From: Streptomyces sp. NBC_01476
Lineage (GTDB): Bacteria; Actinomycetota; Actinomycetes; Streptomycetales; Streptomycetaceae
Assembly (NCBI RefSeq): GCF_036227265.1
Contig: NZ_CP109446.1
Location: 5,338,001 to 5,402,000 of the forward strand
Reading direction: 5' to 3'
DNA: 64,000 bases
This document shows, in pieces, positions 15,480 through 24,532 of the stretch. The notes under the pieces were generated by a model. That model had not been told where the DNA came from, ran no database searches, and worked only from the letters and a program-made list of their open reading frames with translations. A program made the translations under genes and the position numbers. Position 1 is the first letter of the stretch. Each line of letters starts with the position of its first letter.

Positions 15480-16328
15480 TCAGAAGAACCTCGGATCGTC
15501 GAAGACGCCGCCGGCCACCAGGTACACATAGAAGTCCGCGACGGCGACGCTGATCAGCGAGGACCAGGCGAGCAGCATGTGGCGGGAGTTGAGCACGCCG
15601 ACCCAGCCCCAGAGCCGGTAGCGCACCGGGTGGGCGGAGAAGTGCCGGAGCTTGCCGCCGACGATGTGCCGGCAGGAGTGGCAGGACAGGGTGTACGCCC
15701 AGATCAGCGCGATGTTCAGCACCAGGACCAGGGTGCCCAGGCCCGCGTGGCCCCAGGCGCCGTCGGCGTCGCGGAAGGCGAGCACGGTGTCGTAGGTGAG
15801 GATGCCGGCGACCGGCAGCGCCAGGTAGAAGAAGTACCGGTGGACGTTCTGCAGGATCAGCGGCAGCCGGGTCTCGCCGGTGTACTTCGCGTGCGGCTCG
15901 GCGACCGCGCAGGCCGGCGGTGACGCCCAGAACCCGCGGTAGTACGCCTTGCGGTAGTAGTAGCAGGTCAGCCGGAAGCCGAGCGGGAAGATCAGTACCA
16001 GCAGGGCGGGGGACAGGCCCCACCAGTCGCCGAACAGGTGCCAGTCGGCTCCGCCGTTCATGTCCGTGCAGTTGGCCGCCAGGCACGGCGAGTAGAACGG
16101 CGAGACGTAAGGGGCCGCGTAGTAGTGGGAGTTGGCGAAGGCCCGCCAGGTCGAGTAGGCGACGAAGGCGGCCAGACCGAGCGCGGTGACCAGGGGCGGC
16201 AGCCACCAGCGGTCGGTCCGCAGATGTGCGGCGGCGATCGCGGCGCGGCCGGGTGTGTGGACACCGCGGGCGTCCTTCGGGGCGGGCGGGGGCGGCGGCT
16301 GGGTGGCGGGCGTGGTTCCGGTGGCCAA
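15480..16328 (-). CDS. sdhC: Succinate dehydrogenase/fumarate reductase cytochrome b-type membrane subunit
   Basis: A 282-residue integral membrane subunit that anchors the dehydrogenase and carries haem and quinone sites. Five or more hydrophobic segments are visible (about 45-65, 105-125, 165-190, 205-230, 255-275), with His residues near membrane boundaries (HRYFFYLALP, SCHSCRHIVG, NSRHMLLAW). The N-terminal 35 residues are Pro/Ala-rich and polar. No ATG or GTG fits; TTG 16328 with GGAG about eight bases upstream is the likely start. It is the first gene of the operon and ends one base before the flavoprotein start. The single large membrane subunit resembles the type used by epsilonproteobacterial and Bacillus enzymes. 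Confidence 0.88.
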   Translation of the reverse strand: MATGTTPATQPPPPPAPKDARGVHTPGRAAIAAAHLRTDRWWLPPLVTALGLAAFVAYSTWRAFANSHYYAAPYVSPFYSPCLAANCTDMNGGADWHLFGDWWGLSPALLVLIFPLGFRLTCYYYRKAYYRGFWASPPACAVAEPHAKYTGETRLPLILQNVHRYFFYLALPVAGILTYDTVLAFRDADGAWGHAGLGTLVLVLNIALIWAYTLSCHSCRHIVGGKLRHFSAHPVRYRLWGWVGVLNSRHMLLAWSSLISVAVADFYVYLVAGGVFDDPRFF

Positions 16329-16400
16329 AGGGGACTCCGAAGGAGCGGGGGAGGGGTGACACGGCTACGGCGGTGTACGGGGGCCGCGGGAGTCTGGGGA

Positions 16401-16431
16401 TGCGGGGGTGCGGGGGTGCGGGGGTGCGGGG
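16401..16431. repeat. Eight-base tandem repeat TGCGGGGG
   Basis: Three exact copies and a partial fourth, upstream of sdhC on its coding strand. The run is C-rich on the minus strand and lies about 75 bases before the TTG start. No function is evident. Confidence 0.8.
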
Positions 16432-16491
16432 ACACGGTCCCGGCGGGGTCCCGGCGGCGGGGCGCGAGGGGTACCTTCCCGGCGGCCGTGG

Positions 16492-16779
16492 TCAGGGCGC
16501 GTGCCGGTGGGGCGAGCCCAGCCCCTCCTCCTCGGCGTCCGCCCACAGCCCGCGGTCATAGGGGGCGTCCGGGACCGGCACCATGTCCACCGTGCGGCCG
16601 GCCGCACTGCCCGGGACCGATTCCCGCAGCAGCGTCAGGCTCTCCCGCAGGTGACCGGCGTCCGCGCGGACCCGGCGCATGTCCAGGCTGTTGCCCGCCT
16701 GCTCGTCCAGCCGGGCGACACAGCGCATCAGATCGTCGAGCCGGCGCTGAACAGAAGTCAGATCGTCGTGCAGGGACAT
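16492..16779 (-). CDS. Small hypothetical helical protein
   Basis: A 95-residue protein I do not recognise. Residues 1-60 (MSLHDDLTSVQRRLDDLMRC..., SLDMRRVRADAGHLRESLTLL) form an amphipathic helical or coiled-coil pattern. The tail is acidic and Pro/His-rich. ATG 16779 was chosen over an upstream extension because the coiled coil starts there and a weak GAGGG precedes it. It is oriented with the sdh operon, 163 bases upstream of it, so it may be transcribed separately. It is probably cytoplasmic. Confidence 0.6.
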   Translation of the reverse strand: MSLHDDLTSVQRRLDDLMRCVARLDEQAGNSLDMRRVRADAGHLRESLTLLRESVPGSAAGRTVDMVPVPDAPYDRGLWADAEEEGLGSPHRHAP

Positions 16780-17115
16780 GTCAGTGCCCTCACCGTCTGC
16801 CGCCGTGCGATGGGTGACGCGTGGTTGTGCGGTGGTGTCGCTGCCGCGCCTGCGAGTGTCGCGCGTCACACCATGTCTTGTGAAGACGGCTGCATGGATT
16901 CCCGCCGTCGGTGGTAAGGCGGCGGCGTTCTGGGCCGGACGAGTGGTGTGGAACGGCCCGGTCGGCGGGTCGGCCGCGCGGGAACCGGGTGGCGAGGTGC
17001 CATTTACCGGAAATTGCCCGAAAAGCGGCAGATAAGAGCAGCTGAATCATGTCCCCGGCGCATGGCGTACGAAGGCCGTACGGGCCGCCGCCGGGGCCGC
17101 GGAGGTGTCACACCC
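16780..17115. other. Intergenic region between divergent genes
   Basis: This stretch separates the minus-strand hypothetical gene from the plus-strand solute-binding gene and must hold promoters for both. An AT-richer patch at about 17002-17045 precedes the lipoprotein gene, but I could not assign confident -35/-10 boxes. No gene is supported here. Confidence 0.5.
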
Positions 17116-18933
17116 ATGAACCGCAGCCCCATGAGCAGCAGCCCCCTGACCGGTGGCGCGCGACCGGCCTTCCCCGCCACGGCGCACCGGCGCCGTACGG
17201 TACGGATCGCCGTCGCGCTCACCGCCGGGGCCACGCTGACCTTGACCGCGTGCTCCTCCGGGGGCACCAAGGCGGCCGGTACCGCGGGGACCGACGTCGC
17301 GACCGTGTCCAGGGCGGGGGTCCGCGACGGCGGCACCCTGCGCTGGGCGGTGGACGCGATGCCGCGCACCCTCAACGCCTACCAGGCCGACGCGGACGCC
17401 GACACCGCGACGGTGGCCGGCGCCACCTTGCCGGTGATGTTCAAGCTCGACGGGCACGGCAACCCGAAGCCGGACGCCGACTTCGTCAGCAAGGCCGAGA
17501 TCAGCGCGCAGGAACCGCGCCAGGTCGTCACCTACCACCTCAACCCGAAAGCGAAGTGGAGCGACGGCAAGGCGATCGGCGTGGCCGACTTCGTCGCCCA
17601 GTGGAAGGCGCTCGGCGGGAAGAACTCGGCCTACTGGACCTCGCGCAACGCCGGCTACGACCGGATCTCAGGGGTCCGGCAGGGCTCGGACGCGCACGAG
17701 GTGAAGGTCACCTTCGCCACTCCGTACGCGGACTGGAAGTCGCTCTTCAGCCCGCTCTACCCGACCGCCGTCACCGGCAGCGCGGACGCCTTCAACGACG
17801 GTGCCCGCACCTCGCTGCCGGTGGCCGCCGGGCCGTTCCGGCTGCAGGCGGTGGACACCGGCGCGAAGACGGTCACGCTGGTGCGCAACCCCTCCTGGTG
17901 GGGGCAGCCGGCCAAGCTCGACCGGATCGTGCTGACCGCGGTGCCGCGCAGCGACCGCCCGGCCCAGCTCGCGGCCGGCAAGCTGGACCTCGCCGAGATC
18001 GACCCGAGCGCGCTGAACACGGTCGTCAGGACCAAGGGCATCGCGGTGCGCAAGGCGCCCGACGCGGCGTACGCGCAGCTGGCGATCAACGGCAGCAGCG
18101 GGCCGCTGACCGACGAGCGGGTACGGCACGCGGTGGCCCGCGCGATCAACCGCAAGCAGATCGCCACCGCGGTGCTCAAGCCGCTCGGGCTGCCGGCGGT
18201 GCCGCTCGGCAACCATCTGGTGCTGCCCTCCCAGGACGGTTACGCCGACCACAGCTCGGCGCTCGGCAAGGCCGACGTCCAGCAGGCACAGGCACTGCTC
18301 TCCGACGCGGGCTGGAAGCGGTCGGCGGCCAAGACCGGCGAGAAGGCGGCAGGACCCGGGCGGACGGCGGCGTCCGGATCGCTCACCGTGGTCGAGCCGA
18401 GCCGGGTGCTGGCCAAGGCGGGCAAGCAGCTGACACTGCGGTTCGTGCTGCCGTCGGACTCGCCGACGCTGGACGACGTCGGCGGCCGGATCGCCCGGAT
18501 GCTCTCCGGGATCGGGATCCGCACCGAGATCAGCAAGGTGAGCGACGCGAGCTACTTCCAGGACCACATCGCGTCCGGGGACTTCGACCTGGCGCTCTGG
18601 TCGTGGCCGGGCAGCGCGTACCCGGCCACCGACGACACCCCGATCTTCGCCAAGCCGGTGCCGGCGCCGGACGGATCGCTCACGGTGGCGCAGAACTACT
18701 CCCGGGTCGGCACCGACCAGATCGACCAGCTGCTTAACCGGGCCGGCAGCGAACTCGACGCCGGCGCCGCCCGTGACCTCACCGCGGAGGCGGACGCCCG
18801 CATCTGGGCCGCGGCCGGCTCCATCCCCCTCTACCAGCGTCCCCAGGTCGTGGGCCTGCGCACGTCCGTCGCCAACGCGGGCGCCTTCGGCTTCCAGACC
18901 CCCTCCTACGAGGACCTCGGCTTCCGCAAGTGA
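17116..18933 (+). CDS. ABC transporter solute-binding lipoprotein, OppA/DppA family, orphan
   Basis: A 605-residue extracytoplasmic peptide/nickel-type binding protein (SBP family 5). The signal peptide has a long N-region and a lipobox L-T-A-C near residue 50, so it should be lipid-anchored on the outer membrane face. The mature part shows family landmarks: DGGTLRWAVD, VTYHLNPKAKWSDGKAIGVADFVAQW, LPVAAGPFRL, LVRNPSWWG, VRHAVARAINRKQI and FDLALWSWPG. ATG 17116 has GGAGG ten bases upstream. No permease or ATPase gene adjoins it: TypA lies downstream after a strong hairpin. It probably feeds a transporter encoded elsewhere, possibly the operons further along this window, or acts as a sensor. 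The ligand is unknown. Confidence 0.9.
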   Translation: MNRSPMSSSPLTGGARPAFPATAHRRRTVRIAVALTAGATLTLTACSSGGTKAAGTAGTDVATVSRAGVRDGGTLRWAVDAMPRTLNAYQADADADTATVAGATLPVMFKLDGHGNPKPDADFVSKAEISAQEPRQVVTYHLNPKAKWSDGKAIGVADFVAQWKALGGKNSAYWTSRNAGYDRISGVRQGSDAHEVKVTFATPYADWKSLFSPLYPTAVTGSADAFNDGARTSLPVAAGPFRLQAVDTGAKTVTLVRNPSWWGQPAKLDRIVLTAVPRSDRPAQLAAGKLDLAEIDPSALNTVVRTKGIAVRKAPDAAYAQLAINGSSGPLTDERVRHAVARAINRKQIATAVLKPLGLPAVPLGNHLVLPSQDGYADHSSALGKADVQQAQALLSDAGWKRSAAKTGEKAAGPGRTAASGSLTVVEPSRVLAKAGKQLTLRFVLPSDSPTLDDVGGRIARMLSGIGIRTEISKVSDASYFQDHIASGDFDLALWSWPGSAYPATDDTPIFAKPVPAPDGSLTVAQNYSRVGTDQIDQLLNRAGSELDAGAARDLTAEADARIWAAAGSIPLYQRPQVVGLRTSVANAGAFGFQTPSYEDLGFRK

Positions 18934-18965
18934 CCGTGCGGACCTCCTGACCCCAGCGACGGCAC

Positions 18966-18993
18966 GGGCCGCCGGGCAGCCGCCCGGCGGCCC
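18966..18993 (+). terminator. Hairpin terminator before typA
   Basis: A perfect 12-base-pair inverted repeat (arms 18966-18977 and 18982-18993) with loop AGCC, 32 bases after the binding-protein stop codon. No T tract follows. Confidence 0.75.
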
Positions 18994-19120
18994 GCGCTGC
19001 GTGAGGCGGTGGCGGAGCCCCGTACCATGGGTGTAGGCCGTGGCTTGACCTTGCCCGGCAGGCGAGCGCGTCGAATGAGGGGCGCGACGTCATCCACGAT
19101 TCCGGGAGAAGCGCCCCAGC

Positions 19121-20989
19121 ATGTCCACGCGCCACGACATTCGTAACGTCGCCATCGTCGCCCACGTCGACCACGGCAAGACGACCCTGGTCGACGCCAT
19201 GCTGAAGCAGGCCGGCGCGTTCGCCGCGCACCAGCATCTGGACGACCGGATGATGGACTCCAACGACCTGGAGCGCGAGAAGGGCATCACCATTCTCGCG
19301 AAGAACACCGCCGTCAAGTACCACCCGAAGGACGGCGGCGACCCGGTCACCATCAACATCATCGACACCCCCGGCCACGCCGACTTCGGCGGTGAGGTCG
19401 AGCGGGGCCTGTCCATGGTGGACGCGGTGGTCCTGCTGGTGGACGCCTCCGAGGGTCCGCTGCCGCAGACCCGCTTCGTGCTGCGCAAGGCGCTGACCGC
19501 CCGGCTGCCGGTGATCTTGTGCATCAACAAGACCGACCGCCCCGACTCCCGGATCGACGAGGTCGTCAACGAGACGTACGACCTCTTCCTCGACCTGGAC
19601 GCGGACGAGGACCAGATCGAGTTCCCGATCGTCTACGCCTGTGCCCGCGACGGTGTGGCCTCGCTCACCAAGCCCGCCGACGGCACCGTGCCGGCCGACA
19701 GCGACAGCCTGGAGCCGTTCTTCTCCACCATCCTGTCCACCGTCCCGGCCCCGACGTACAACGAGCAGGCCCCGCTCCAGGCGCACGTCACCAACCTGGA
19801 CGCGGACAACTTCCTCGGCCGGATCGCGCTGCTGCGGGTCGAGGAAGGCCACCTGAAGAAGGGGCAGACCGTCGCCTGGATCAAGCGCGACGGCACCATC
19901 TCCAACGTCCGCATCACCGAGCTGATGATGACCGAGGCGCTGACCCGCAAGCCCGCCGAGACCGCAGGGCCCGGCGACATCTGCGCGGTGGCCGGTATCC
20001 CGGACATCATGATCGGCGAGACGCTGGCCGACCCGGAGAACCCGATCGCGCTGCCGCTGATCACGGTGGACGAGCCGGCCATCTCGATGACCATCGGCAC
20101 CAACACCTCGCCGCTGGTCGGCAAGGGCGGCAAGGGCCACAAGGTCACCGCCCGGCTGGTCAAGGACCGCCTGGAGCGCGAGCTGGTCGGTAACGTCTCG
20201 CTGCGGGTGCTGCCGACCGAGCGCCCCGACACCTGGGAGGTCCAGGGCCGCGGTGAGCTGGCGCTGGCCATCTTGGTGGAGACGATGCGCCGGGAGGGCT
20301 TCGAGCTCACCGTCGGCAAGCCCGAGGTGGTCACCCGGGAGATCGACGGCAAGCTGCACGAGCCGATCGAGCGGCTGACCATCGACTCGCCCGAGGAGCA
20401 CCTGGGTGCGATCACCCAGCTGATGGCGACCCGCAAGGGCCGTATGGAGACGATGACCAACCACGGGTCCGGCTGGATCCGGATGGAGTGGATCGTGCCG
20501 TCCCGCGGGCTGATCGGGTTCCGGACGGAGTTCTTGACCCAGACCCGCGGTACGGGGATCGCGCACTCGATCTTCGAGGGGCACGAGCCGTGGTTCGGCG
20601 AGCTGCGCACCCGTAACAACGGGTCGCTGGTCGCCGACCGGTCCGGTGTGGTGACGCCGTTCGCGATGACCAACCTGCAGGAGCGCGGGGTGCTCTTCGT
20701 CGAGCCGACCACCGAGGTGTACGAGGGCATGATCGTCGGGGAGAACTCCCGGTCCGACGACATGGACGTCAACATCACCAAGGAGAAGAAGCTCACGAAC
20801 ATGCGCTCGTCCAACGCGGATGTGACGGAGTCGATCGTGCCGCCGCGGAAGCTTTCGCTGGAGCAGTCGCTGGAGTTCTGCCGCGATGACGAGTGCATTG
20901 AGGTGACGCCGGAGACGGTGCGCATCCGCAAGGTTGTTCTTGACCAGAAGGAGCGGGGGCGCGCGGCTTCCCGCGCCAAGCACGCGTAA
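19121..20989 (+). CDS. typA: Ribosome-associated GTPase TypA/BipA
   Basis: A 622-residue translational GTPase related to EF-G that binds the ribosome and aids assembly and stress adaptation. G-domain motifs: G1 HVDHGKTT (about 16-23), DLEREKGITI (switch I), DTPGHADFGGEV (G3) and NKTDRPDSR (G4, NKxD). Domain II and EF-G-like domain III/V follow, then the BipA-specific C-terminus (GWIRMEWIVPSRGLIGFRTEFLTQTRGTG; NMRSSNADVTES). Length matches the family. ATG 19121 is supported by the immediate start of the G domain. It stands as a single gene between two hairpin-containing gaps and is probably expressed constitutively. Confidence 0.96.
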   Translation: MSTRHDIRNVAIVAHVDHGKTTLVDAMLKQAGAFAAHQHLDDRMMDSNDLEREKGITILAKNTAVKYHPKDGGDPVTINIIDTPGHADFGGEVERGLSMVDAVVLLVDASEGPLPQTRFVLRKALTARLPVILCINKTDRPDSRIDEVVNETYDLFLDLDADEDQIEFPIVYACARDGVASLTKPADGTVPADSDSLEPFFSTILSTVPAPTYNEQAPLQAHVTNLDADNFLGRIALLRVEEGHLKKGQTVAWIKRDGTISNVRITELMMTEALTRKPAETAGPGDICAVAGIPDIMIGETLADPENPIALPLITVDEPAISMTIGTNTSPLVGKGGKGHKVTARLVKDRLERELVGNVSLRVLPTERPDTWEVQGRGELALAILVETMRREGFELTVGKPEVVTREIDGKLHEPIERLTIDSPEEHLGAITQLMATRKGRMETMTNHGSGWIRMEWIVPSRGLIGFRTEFLTQTRGTGIAHSIFEGHEPWFGELRTRNNGSLVADRSGVVTPFAMTNLQERGVLFVEPTTEVYEGMIVGENSRSDDMDVNITKEKKLTNMRSSNADVTESIVPPRKLSLEQSLEFCRDDECIEVTPETVRIRKVVLDQKERGRAASRAKHA

Positions 20990-21500
20990 CGCTCCGCGTC
21001 CACCAGCCCAACGGCACCCCCGCGCCCGGCGGCGCCCTGCCCGCCCCACCCGGGCGGCAGGGTGCCTCGGCGCCCGGCGGCGCCCTGCCCGCCCCACCCC
21101 GCCCCGGGGCGCCCTCCCGCTCCGCGGCACCCAGCCGGCTCCGCCGGGTGCCCTTGCGGGCGGACGGCATCTACAAGGGGCGCTGGGGGTACCCCCGGAC
21201 GAAGTCTGGGGGAGGAACTGCGCGAGCAACCGGCCACCGGCCGGTGGTCCGGAAACGACAGCGACTGCCCCTTTGGGCCGGTGACGACGTTCAGCCGGTC
21301 GTGGGCTGGTCGCGCAGTTCCCCGCGCCCCTGGTAGGGCACCGTCCTGCGCGGTCGCGCCCCCGCGGCGGCAGCCGCACATGAAGGTGCAGCCCCGCGCC
21401 CTGAAAAACGAGGTACCGCTCGCCCGTGAGGGCACCCGCCCGGTAGGGCGCCGCTGCCCGCGAGGGCGACCACCCGTCCCCGTGCCGCCCGGTAGGGCGT
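20990..21500. other. Intergenic region with repeats after typA
   Basis: No gene is supported. A direct repeat of about 29 bases starting GCGCCCGGCGGCGCCCTGCC occurs at 21022-21051 and 21070-21099 and can fold into hairpins with the intervening GGGCGGCAGGG. The second dispersed intergenic repeat follows. Phrases with GTAGGGC recur at about 21334, 21442 and 21492. The region resembles a dumping ground of short repeats, with a probable typA terminator at its start. Confidence 0.6.
21176..21330. repeat. Dispersed intergenic repeat, copy 2
   Basis: AAGGGGCGCTGGGGGTACCC, then CCCCGGACGAAGTCTGGGGG and GAGGAACTGCGC (21212-21223), matches copies 1 and 3. A related block GCGCAGTTCCCCGCGCCCCT (21312-21331) lies about 90 bases on in opposite orientation, so the pair forms an inverted repeat. 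Confidence 0.8.
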
Positions 21501-21579
21501 CCGGATATCGGACAAGGGGGAAGGGTATGCGGTGTTGGGTATGTCACATCACCCCTTTTGAACCTGTCTACGTACGTTC

Positions 21580-21597
21580 CGGAATGTCCGGATTCCG
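21580..21597. promoter_or_regulatory. Inverted repeat upstream of opp operon 1
   Basis: CGGAAT, six bases, ATTCCG, embedded in TTCCGGAATGTCCGG. A second, weaker repeat GTCC-N6-GGAC lies at 21663-21676. Both are in the AT-richer 300-base promoter region (about 21500-21818) of the binding-protein gene and could be operators. The regulator is unknown, and I could not place -35/-10 boxes with confidence. Confidence 0.4.
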
Positions 21598-21818
21598 ACA
21601 CCGCCCCGCACACCCGCTGTGACCGAAGTGAGACCTGAGCCGTTCGGACCAAGCCCAAAAGTGTCCGATAGTGGACGGAGTTGAGCTCGGGTCAATGGGT
21701 CACGCGCTGTCAAAGGGCGCCGACTCACGAGCATGGAAGGCCGCCTTCGCTGTCAGGGGTGTCAGCGTGCCACGGCCTTCCTTTCACGTATCGACAGTGA
21801 CTCCTGAGGAGGCAACCC

Positions 21819-23471
21819 ATGCGTGGTGCCAAGAGCGCCAAGTGGGTCATAGGGGCGGCAGTGGTCGCCCTGGCAGCAACCGCCTGCGGTTCCGGCGAAT
21901 CGAGTGACGGCAAGTCCTCGGCCGGCGGCGGGAACGACGGCATTGTCCGCGCCTGGTGGGGCGAACCCCAGAACCCGCTGGAGCCGGCGAACACCAACGA
22001 GGTGCAGGGCGGCAAGGTCCTGGACATGATCTTCATGGACCTCAAGGAGTACGACCCGAAGACCGGCAAGGCCAACCTTGAGGCGGCCCAGTCGATCACC
22101 ACGCCGGACCAGCAGAACTTCACCATCAAGCTGAAGCCGGGCCTGAAGTTCTCCGACGGCACGCCGGTCACCGCCAGCTCCTTCGTGGACGCCTGGAACT
22201 ACGGCGCGCTGCTCACCAACGCCCAGCTGAACGCGTACTTCTTCGCCGACATCGACGGCTACGACGCCGTCCACCCGGCCGACGAGAAGTCGAAGCCGAC
22301 CGCCAAGACCATGTCCGGTCTGAAGGTCGTCGACAACGAGACCTTCACGGTCAAGCTGAAGCAGAAGTTCTCCACCTGGCCGGACCGGCTCGGCTACAAG
22401 GCGTTCGCGCCGCTGCCGAAGTCGTTCTTCACCAACCACGCCGGCTACCTCGACAAGCCGGTCGGTGACGGCCCCTACATGGTGGCCTCGTACACCAAGG
22501 GCACCAGCATGAAGCTGGTCCCGAACCCGTACTACACCGGTCCGAGCAAGCCCAAGAACAAGGGCGTGCTGCTGAAGGTCTACACCGACAGCAACACCGC
22601 GTACGCCGACCTGCAGGCCGGCAACCTGGACGTGCTCGACGACATCCCGGCCGAGCAGCTCAGCCACGTGAAGTCGGACATGGACGGCCGCTACCTCAAC
22701 CAGCCGGCCGGCATCGTGCAGACCATCTCCTTCCCGCTGAACCAGAAGGCGTGGAACAAGCCGGGCATGGAGAAGGTCCGCCTGGGCCTGTCGATGGCGA
22801 TCGACCGCAAGACGATCACCGAGAAGATCTTCCAGGGCACCCGCACCCCGGCCAAGGACCTCACCTCCCCGGTGCTGGGCGCGGCCGGCGGTTACAGCGA
22901 CTCCATCGCCGGCGAGTCGGTCACGTACGACCCGGCCAAGGCCAAGCAGCTGATCCAGCAGGGCGGCGGCATCCCCGGCGGTCACATGACCATCGGCTAC
23001 AACGCCGACTCCGGCTCGCACAAGCAGTGGGTGGACGCGGTCTGCAACAGCATCAACAACGTGCTGGGCGACAACAAGGCCTGCGTCGGCGCCCCCACCG
23101 GCACCTTCGCGGACTTCCGCAACCAGATCACCAAGGGTGAGATGACCAACCCGTTCCGTTCGGGCTGGCAGATGGACTACCCGCTGATCGACGACTTCCT
23201 GACGCCGCTCTACGCGACCGACGGCAGCTCGAACGACTCGAAGTACAGCAACCCGAAGTTCGACGCGCTGATCAAGCAGGCGAACGCGGAGCCGGACACC
23301 GCCAAGGCGACCGCGCTGTACCAGCAGGCCGAGAAGCTGCTCTTCAACGACATGCCGGTCATCCCGCTGTGGTACCAGAACGGCGGCGCCGCCTGGTCCT
23401 CGCGGGTCTCCAACGTGACGGAGAACGCCTTCAGCTACCCCGTCTTCACCGACATCACGGTCAACAACTGA
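21819..23471 (+). CDS. Oligopeptide-binding lipoprotein, operon 1
   Basis: A 550-residue SBP family 5 lipoprotein of the OppA type, anchored outside the membrane to deliver peptides to the permeases encoded next. Signal peptide with lipobox A-T-A-C (Cys near residue 23), then a flexible Ser/Gly linker. Family signatures: NFTIKLKPGLKFSDGTPVTASSFVDAWNY at about 100, VGDGPYMVASY, and VRLGLSMAIDRKTITEKIF. GAGGAGG precedes ATG 21819. Its paralogue in operon 2 (549 residues) is closely similar throughout, including the stretches PQNPLEPANTNEVQGGKVLD and NPFRSGWQMDYPLI. A hairpin follows the gene before the permease. The ligand cannot be told from sequence. Confidence 0.92.
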   Translation: MRGAKSAKWVIGAAVVALAATACGSGESSDGKSSAGGGNDGIVRAWWGEPQNPLEPANTNEVQGGKVLDMIFMDLKEYDPKTGKANLEAAQSITTPDQQNFTIKLKPGLKFSDGTPVTASSFVDAWNYGALLTNAQLNAYFFADIDGYDAVHPADEKSKPTAKTMSGLKVVDNETFTVKLKQKFSTWPDRLGYKAFAPLPKSFFTNHAGYLDKPVGDGPYMVASYTKGTSMKLVPNPYYTGPSKPKNKGVLLKVYTDSNTAYADLQAGNLDVLDDIPAEQLSHVKSDMDGRYLNQPAGIVQTISFPLNQKAWNKPGMEKVRLGLSMAIDRKTITEKIFQGTRTPAKDLTSPVLGAAGGYSDSIAGESVTYDPAKAKQLIQQGGGIPGGHMTIGYNADSGSHKQWVDAVCNSINNVLGDNKACVGAPTGTFADFRNQITKGEMTNPFRSGWQMDYPLIDDFLTPLYATDGSSNDSKYSNPKFDALIKQANAEPDTAKATALYQQAEKLLFNDMPVIPLWYQNGGAAWSSRVSNVTENAFSYPVFTDITVNN

Positions 23472-23487
23472 CCCGAGTCGGCTGAGT

Positions 23488-23513
23488 GCCCGCCCTCCCA
23501 CCGGAGGGCGGGC
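23488..23513 (+). terminator. Hairpin between binding-protein and permease genes, operon 1
   Basis: A perfect 11-base-pair inverted repeat (23488-23498 and 23503-23513, loop CACC), 16 bases after the binding-protein stop. Its place inside an operon suggests a partial terminator or a 3' end stabiliser that lets the binding protein be made in excess of the permease. Confidence 0.75.
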
Positions 23514-23608
23514 GCGCACAGGGGGGAACTGACAGCAACCGCTCGCGGTGCGGATGCCGGCCGGGGTCACACATCCCGGCCGGCGTCTGCCCGATCCCTG
23601 GAGGGCAG

Positions 23609-24532
23609 ATGGGGCGCTACGTCGTACGACGACTGCTCCAGATGGTGCCGGTCTTCATCGGCACCACTTTTTTGATCTTCGTCATGGTCTACGCGCTCGG
23701 CGACCCGGTGGCCGCCATGTTCGGCGACAAGGCGCCCGATCCCGCCACGGCCGCCCAGCTCCGGCACCAGATGTATCTGGACCACTCGCTGCCGGCCCAG
23801 TACATCCACTACATGCGGCAGATCTTCACCGGGAACTTCGGCAAGGCGGCCACCGGCCAGCCGGTGACCGAACTGATGGGCATCGCCTTCCCGGTGACCT
23901 TCCGGCTGACCCTGGTCGCGTTCGCCATCGAGGCGGTCGTCGGGGTGGCGCTCGGTCTGCTGGCCGGCCTGCGCCGCGGCCGGATCGCCGACACCGGCGT
24001 GCTGGCGTTCACCTTGCTGGTGGTCTCCATCCCGACCTTCGTCACCGGCTACCTGCTGCAGTACTTCGTCGGCGTGAAGTGGCACATAGCCAACCCGTCG
24101 GTGGCCGAGGGCGCCCCGATCGGCGACCTGATCATGCCCGGCGTGGTGCTCGCCGGGGTGTCGCTCGCCTACGTGGCCCGGCTGACCCGTACCTCGGTCG
24201 CCGAGAACTCCCGCGCCGACTACGTCCGTACCGCCATCGCCAAGGGCCTGCCCAAGCGCCGGGTGGTCACCGTGCACCTGCTGCGCAACTCGCTGATACC
24301 CGTGGTGACCTTCCTCGGCACCGACATCGGCGGCCTGATGGCCGGCGCCGTCGTCACCGAGCGGATCTTCAATGTGCACGGTGTCGGCTACCAGCTCTAC
24401 CAGGGCATCCTGCGCAACAACCCGCCGACCGTGGTCGGCTTCGTGACGATCCTGGTGATCGTCTTCCTCGCCGCCAACCTGCTCGTCGACCTGCTCTACG
24501 CGGTCCTGGACCCGAGGATCCGGTATGCCTGA
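23609..24532 (+). CDS. oppB: Oligopeptide ABC transporter permease (OppB type), operon 1
   Basis: A 307-residue inner-membrane permease of the OppB/DppB family. It begins MGRYVVRRLLQMVPVFIGTTFLIF, the usual first membrane segment. About six transmembrane helices follow. The EAA loop that contacts the ATPase is at about 205-235 (RADYVRTAIAKGLPKRRVVTVHLLRNSLIPVV). GGAGGG precedes ATG 23609. Its last eight bases overlap the start of the next permease gene. The sequence around this junction is nearly identical in operon 2. It works with the OppC, OppD and OppF proteins encoded directly downstream. Confidence 0.94.
   Translation: MGRYVVRRLLQMVPVFIGTTFLIFVMVYALGDPVAAMFGDKAPDPATAAQLRHQMYLDHSLPAQYIHYMRQIFTGNFGKAATGQPVTELMGIAFPVTFRLTLVAFAIEAVVGVALGLLAGLRRGRIADTGVLAFTLLVVSIPTFVTGYLLQYFVGVKWHIANPSVAEGAPIGDLIMPGVVLAGVSLAYVARLTRTSVAENSRADYVRTAIAKGLPKRRVVTVHLLRNSLIPVVTFLGTDIGGLMAGAVVTERIFNVHGVGYQLYQGILRNNPPTVVGFVTILVIVFLAANLLVDLLYAVLDPRIRYA

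Noticed and set aside
18785..21658. Very long minus-strand frame opposite typA
   Set aside because: It is the antisense shadow of a strongly conserved coding gene; high GC at third positions removes stop codons on the other strand.
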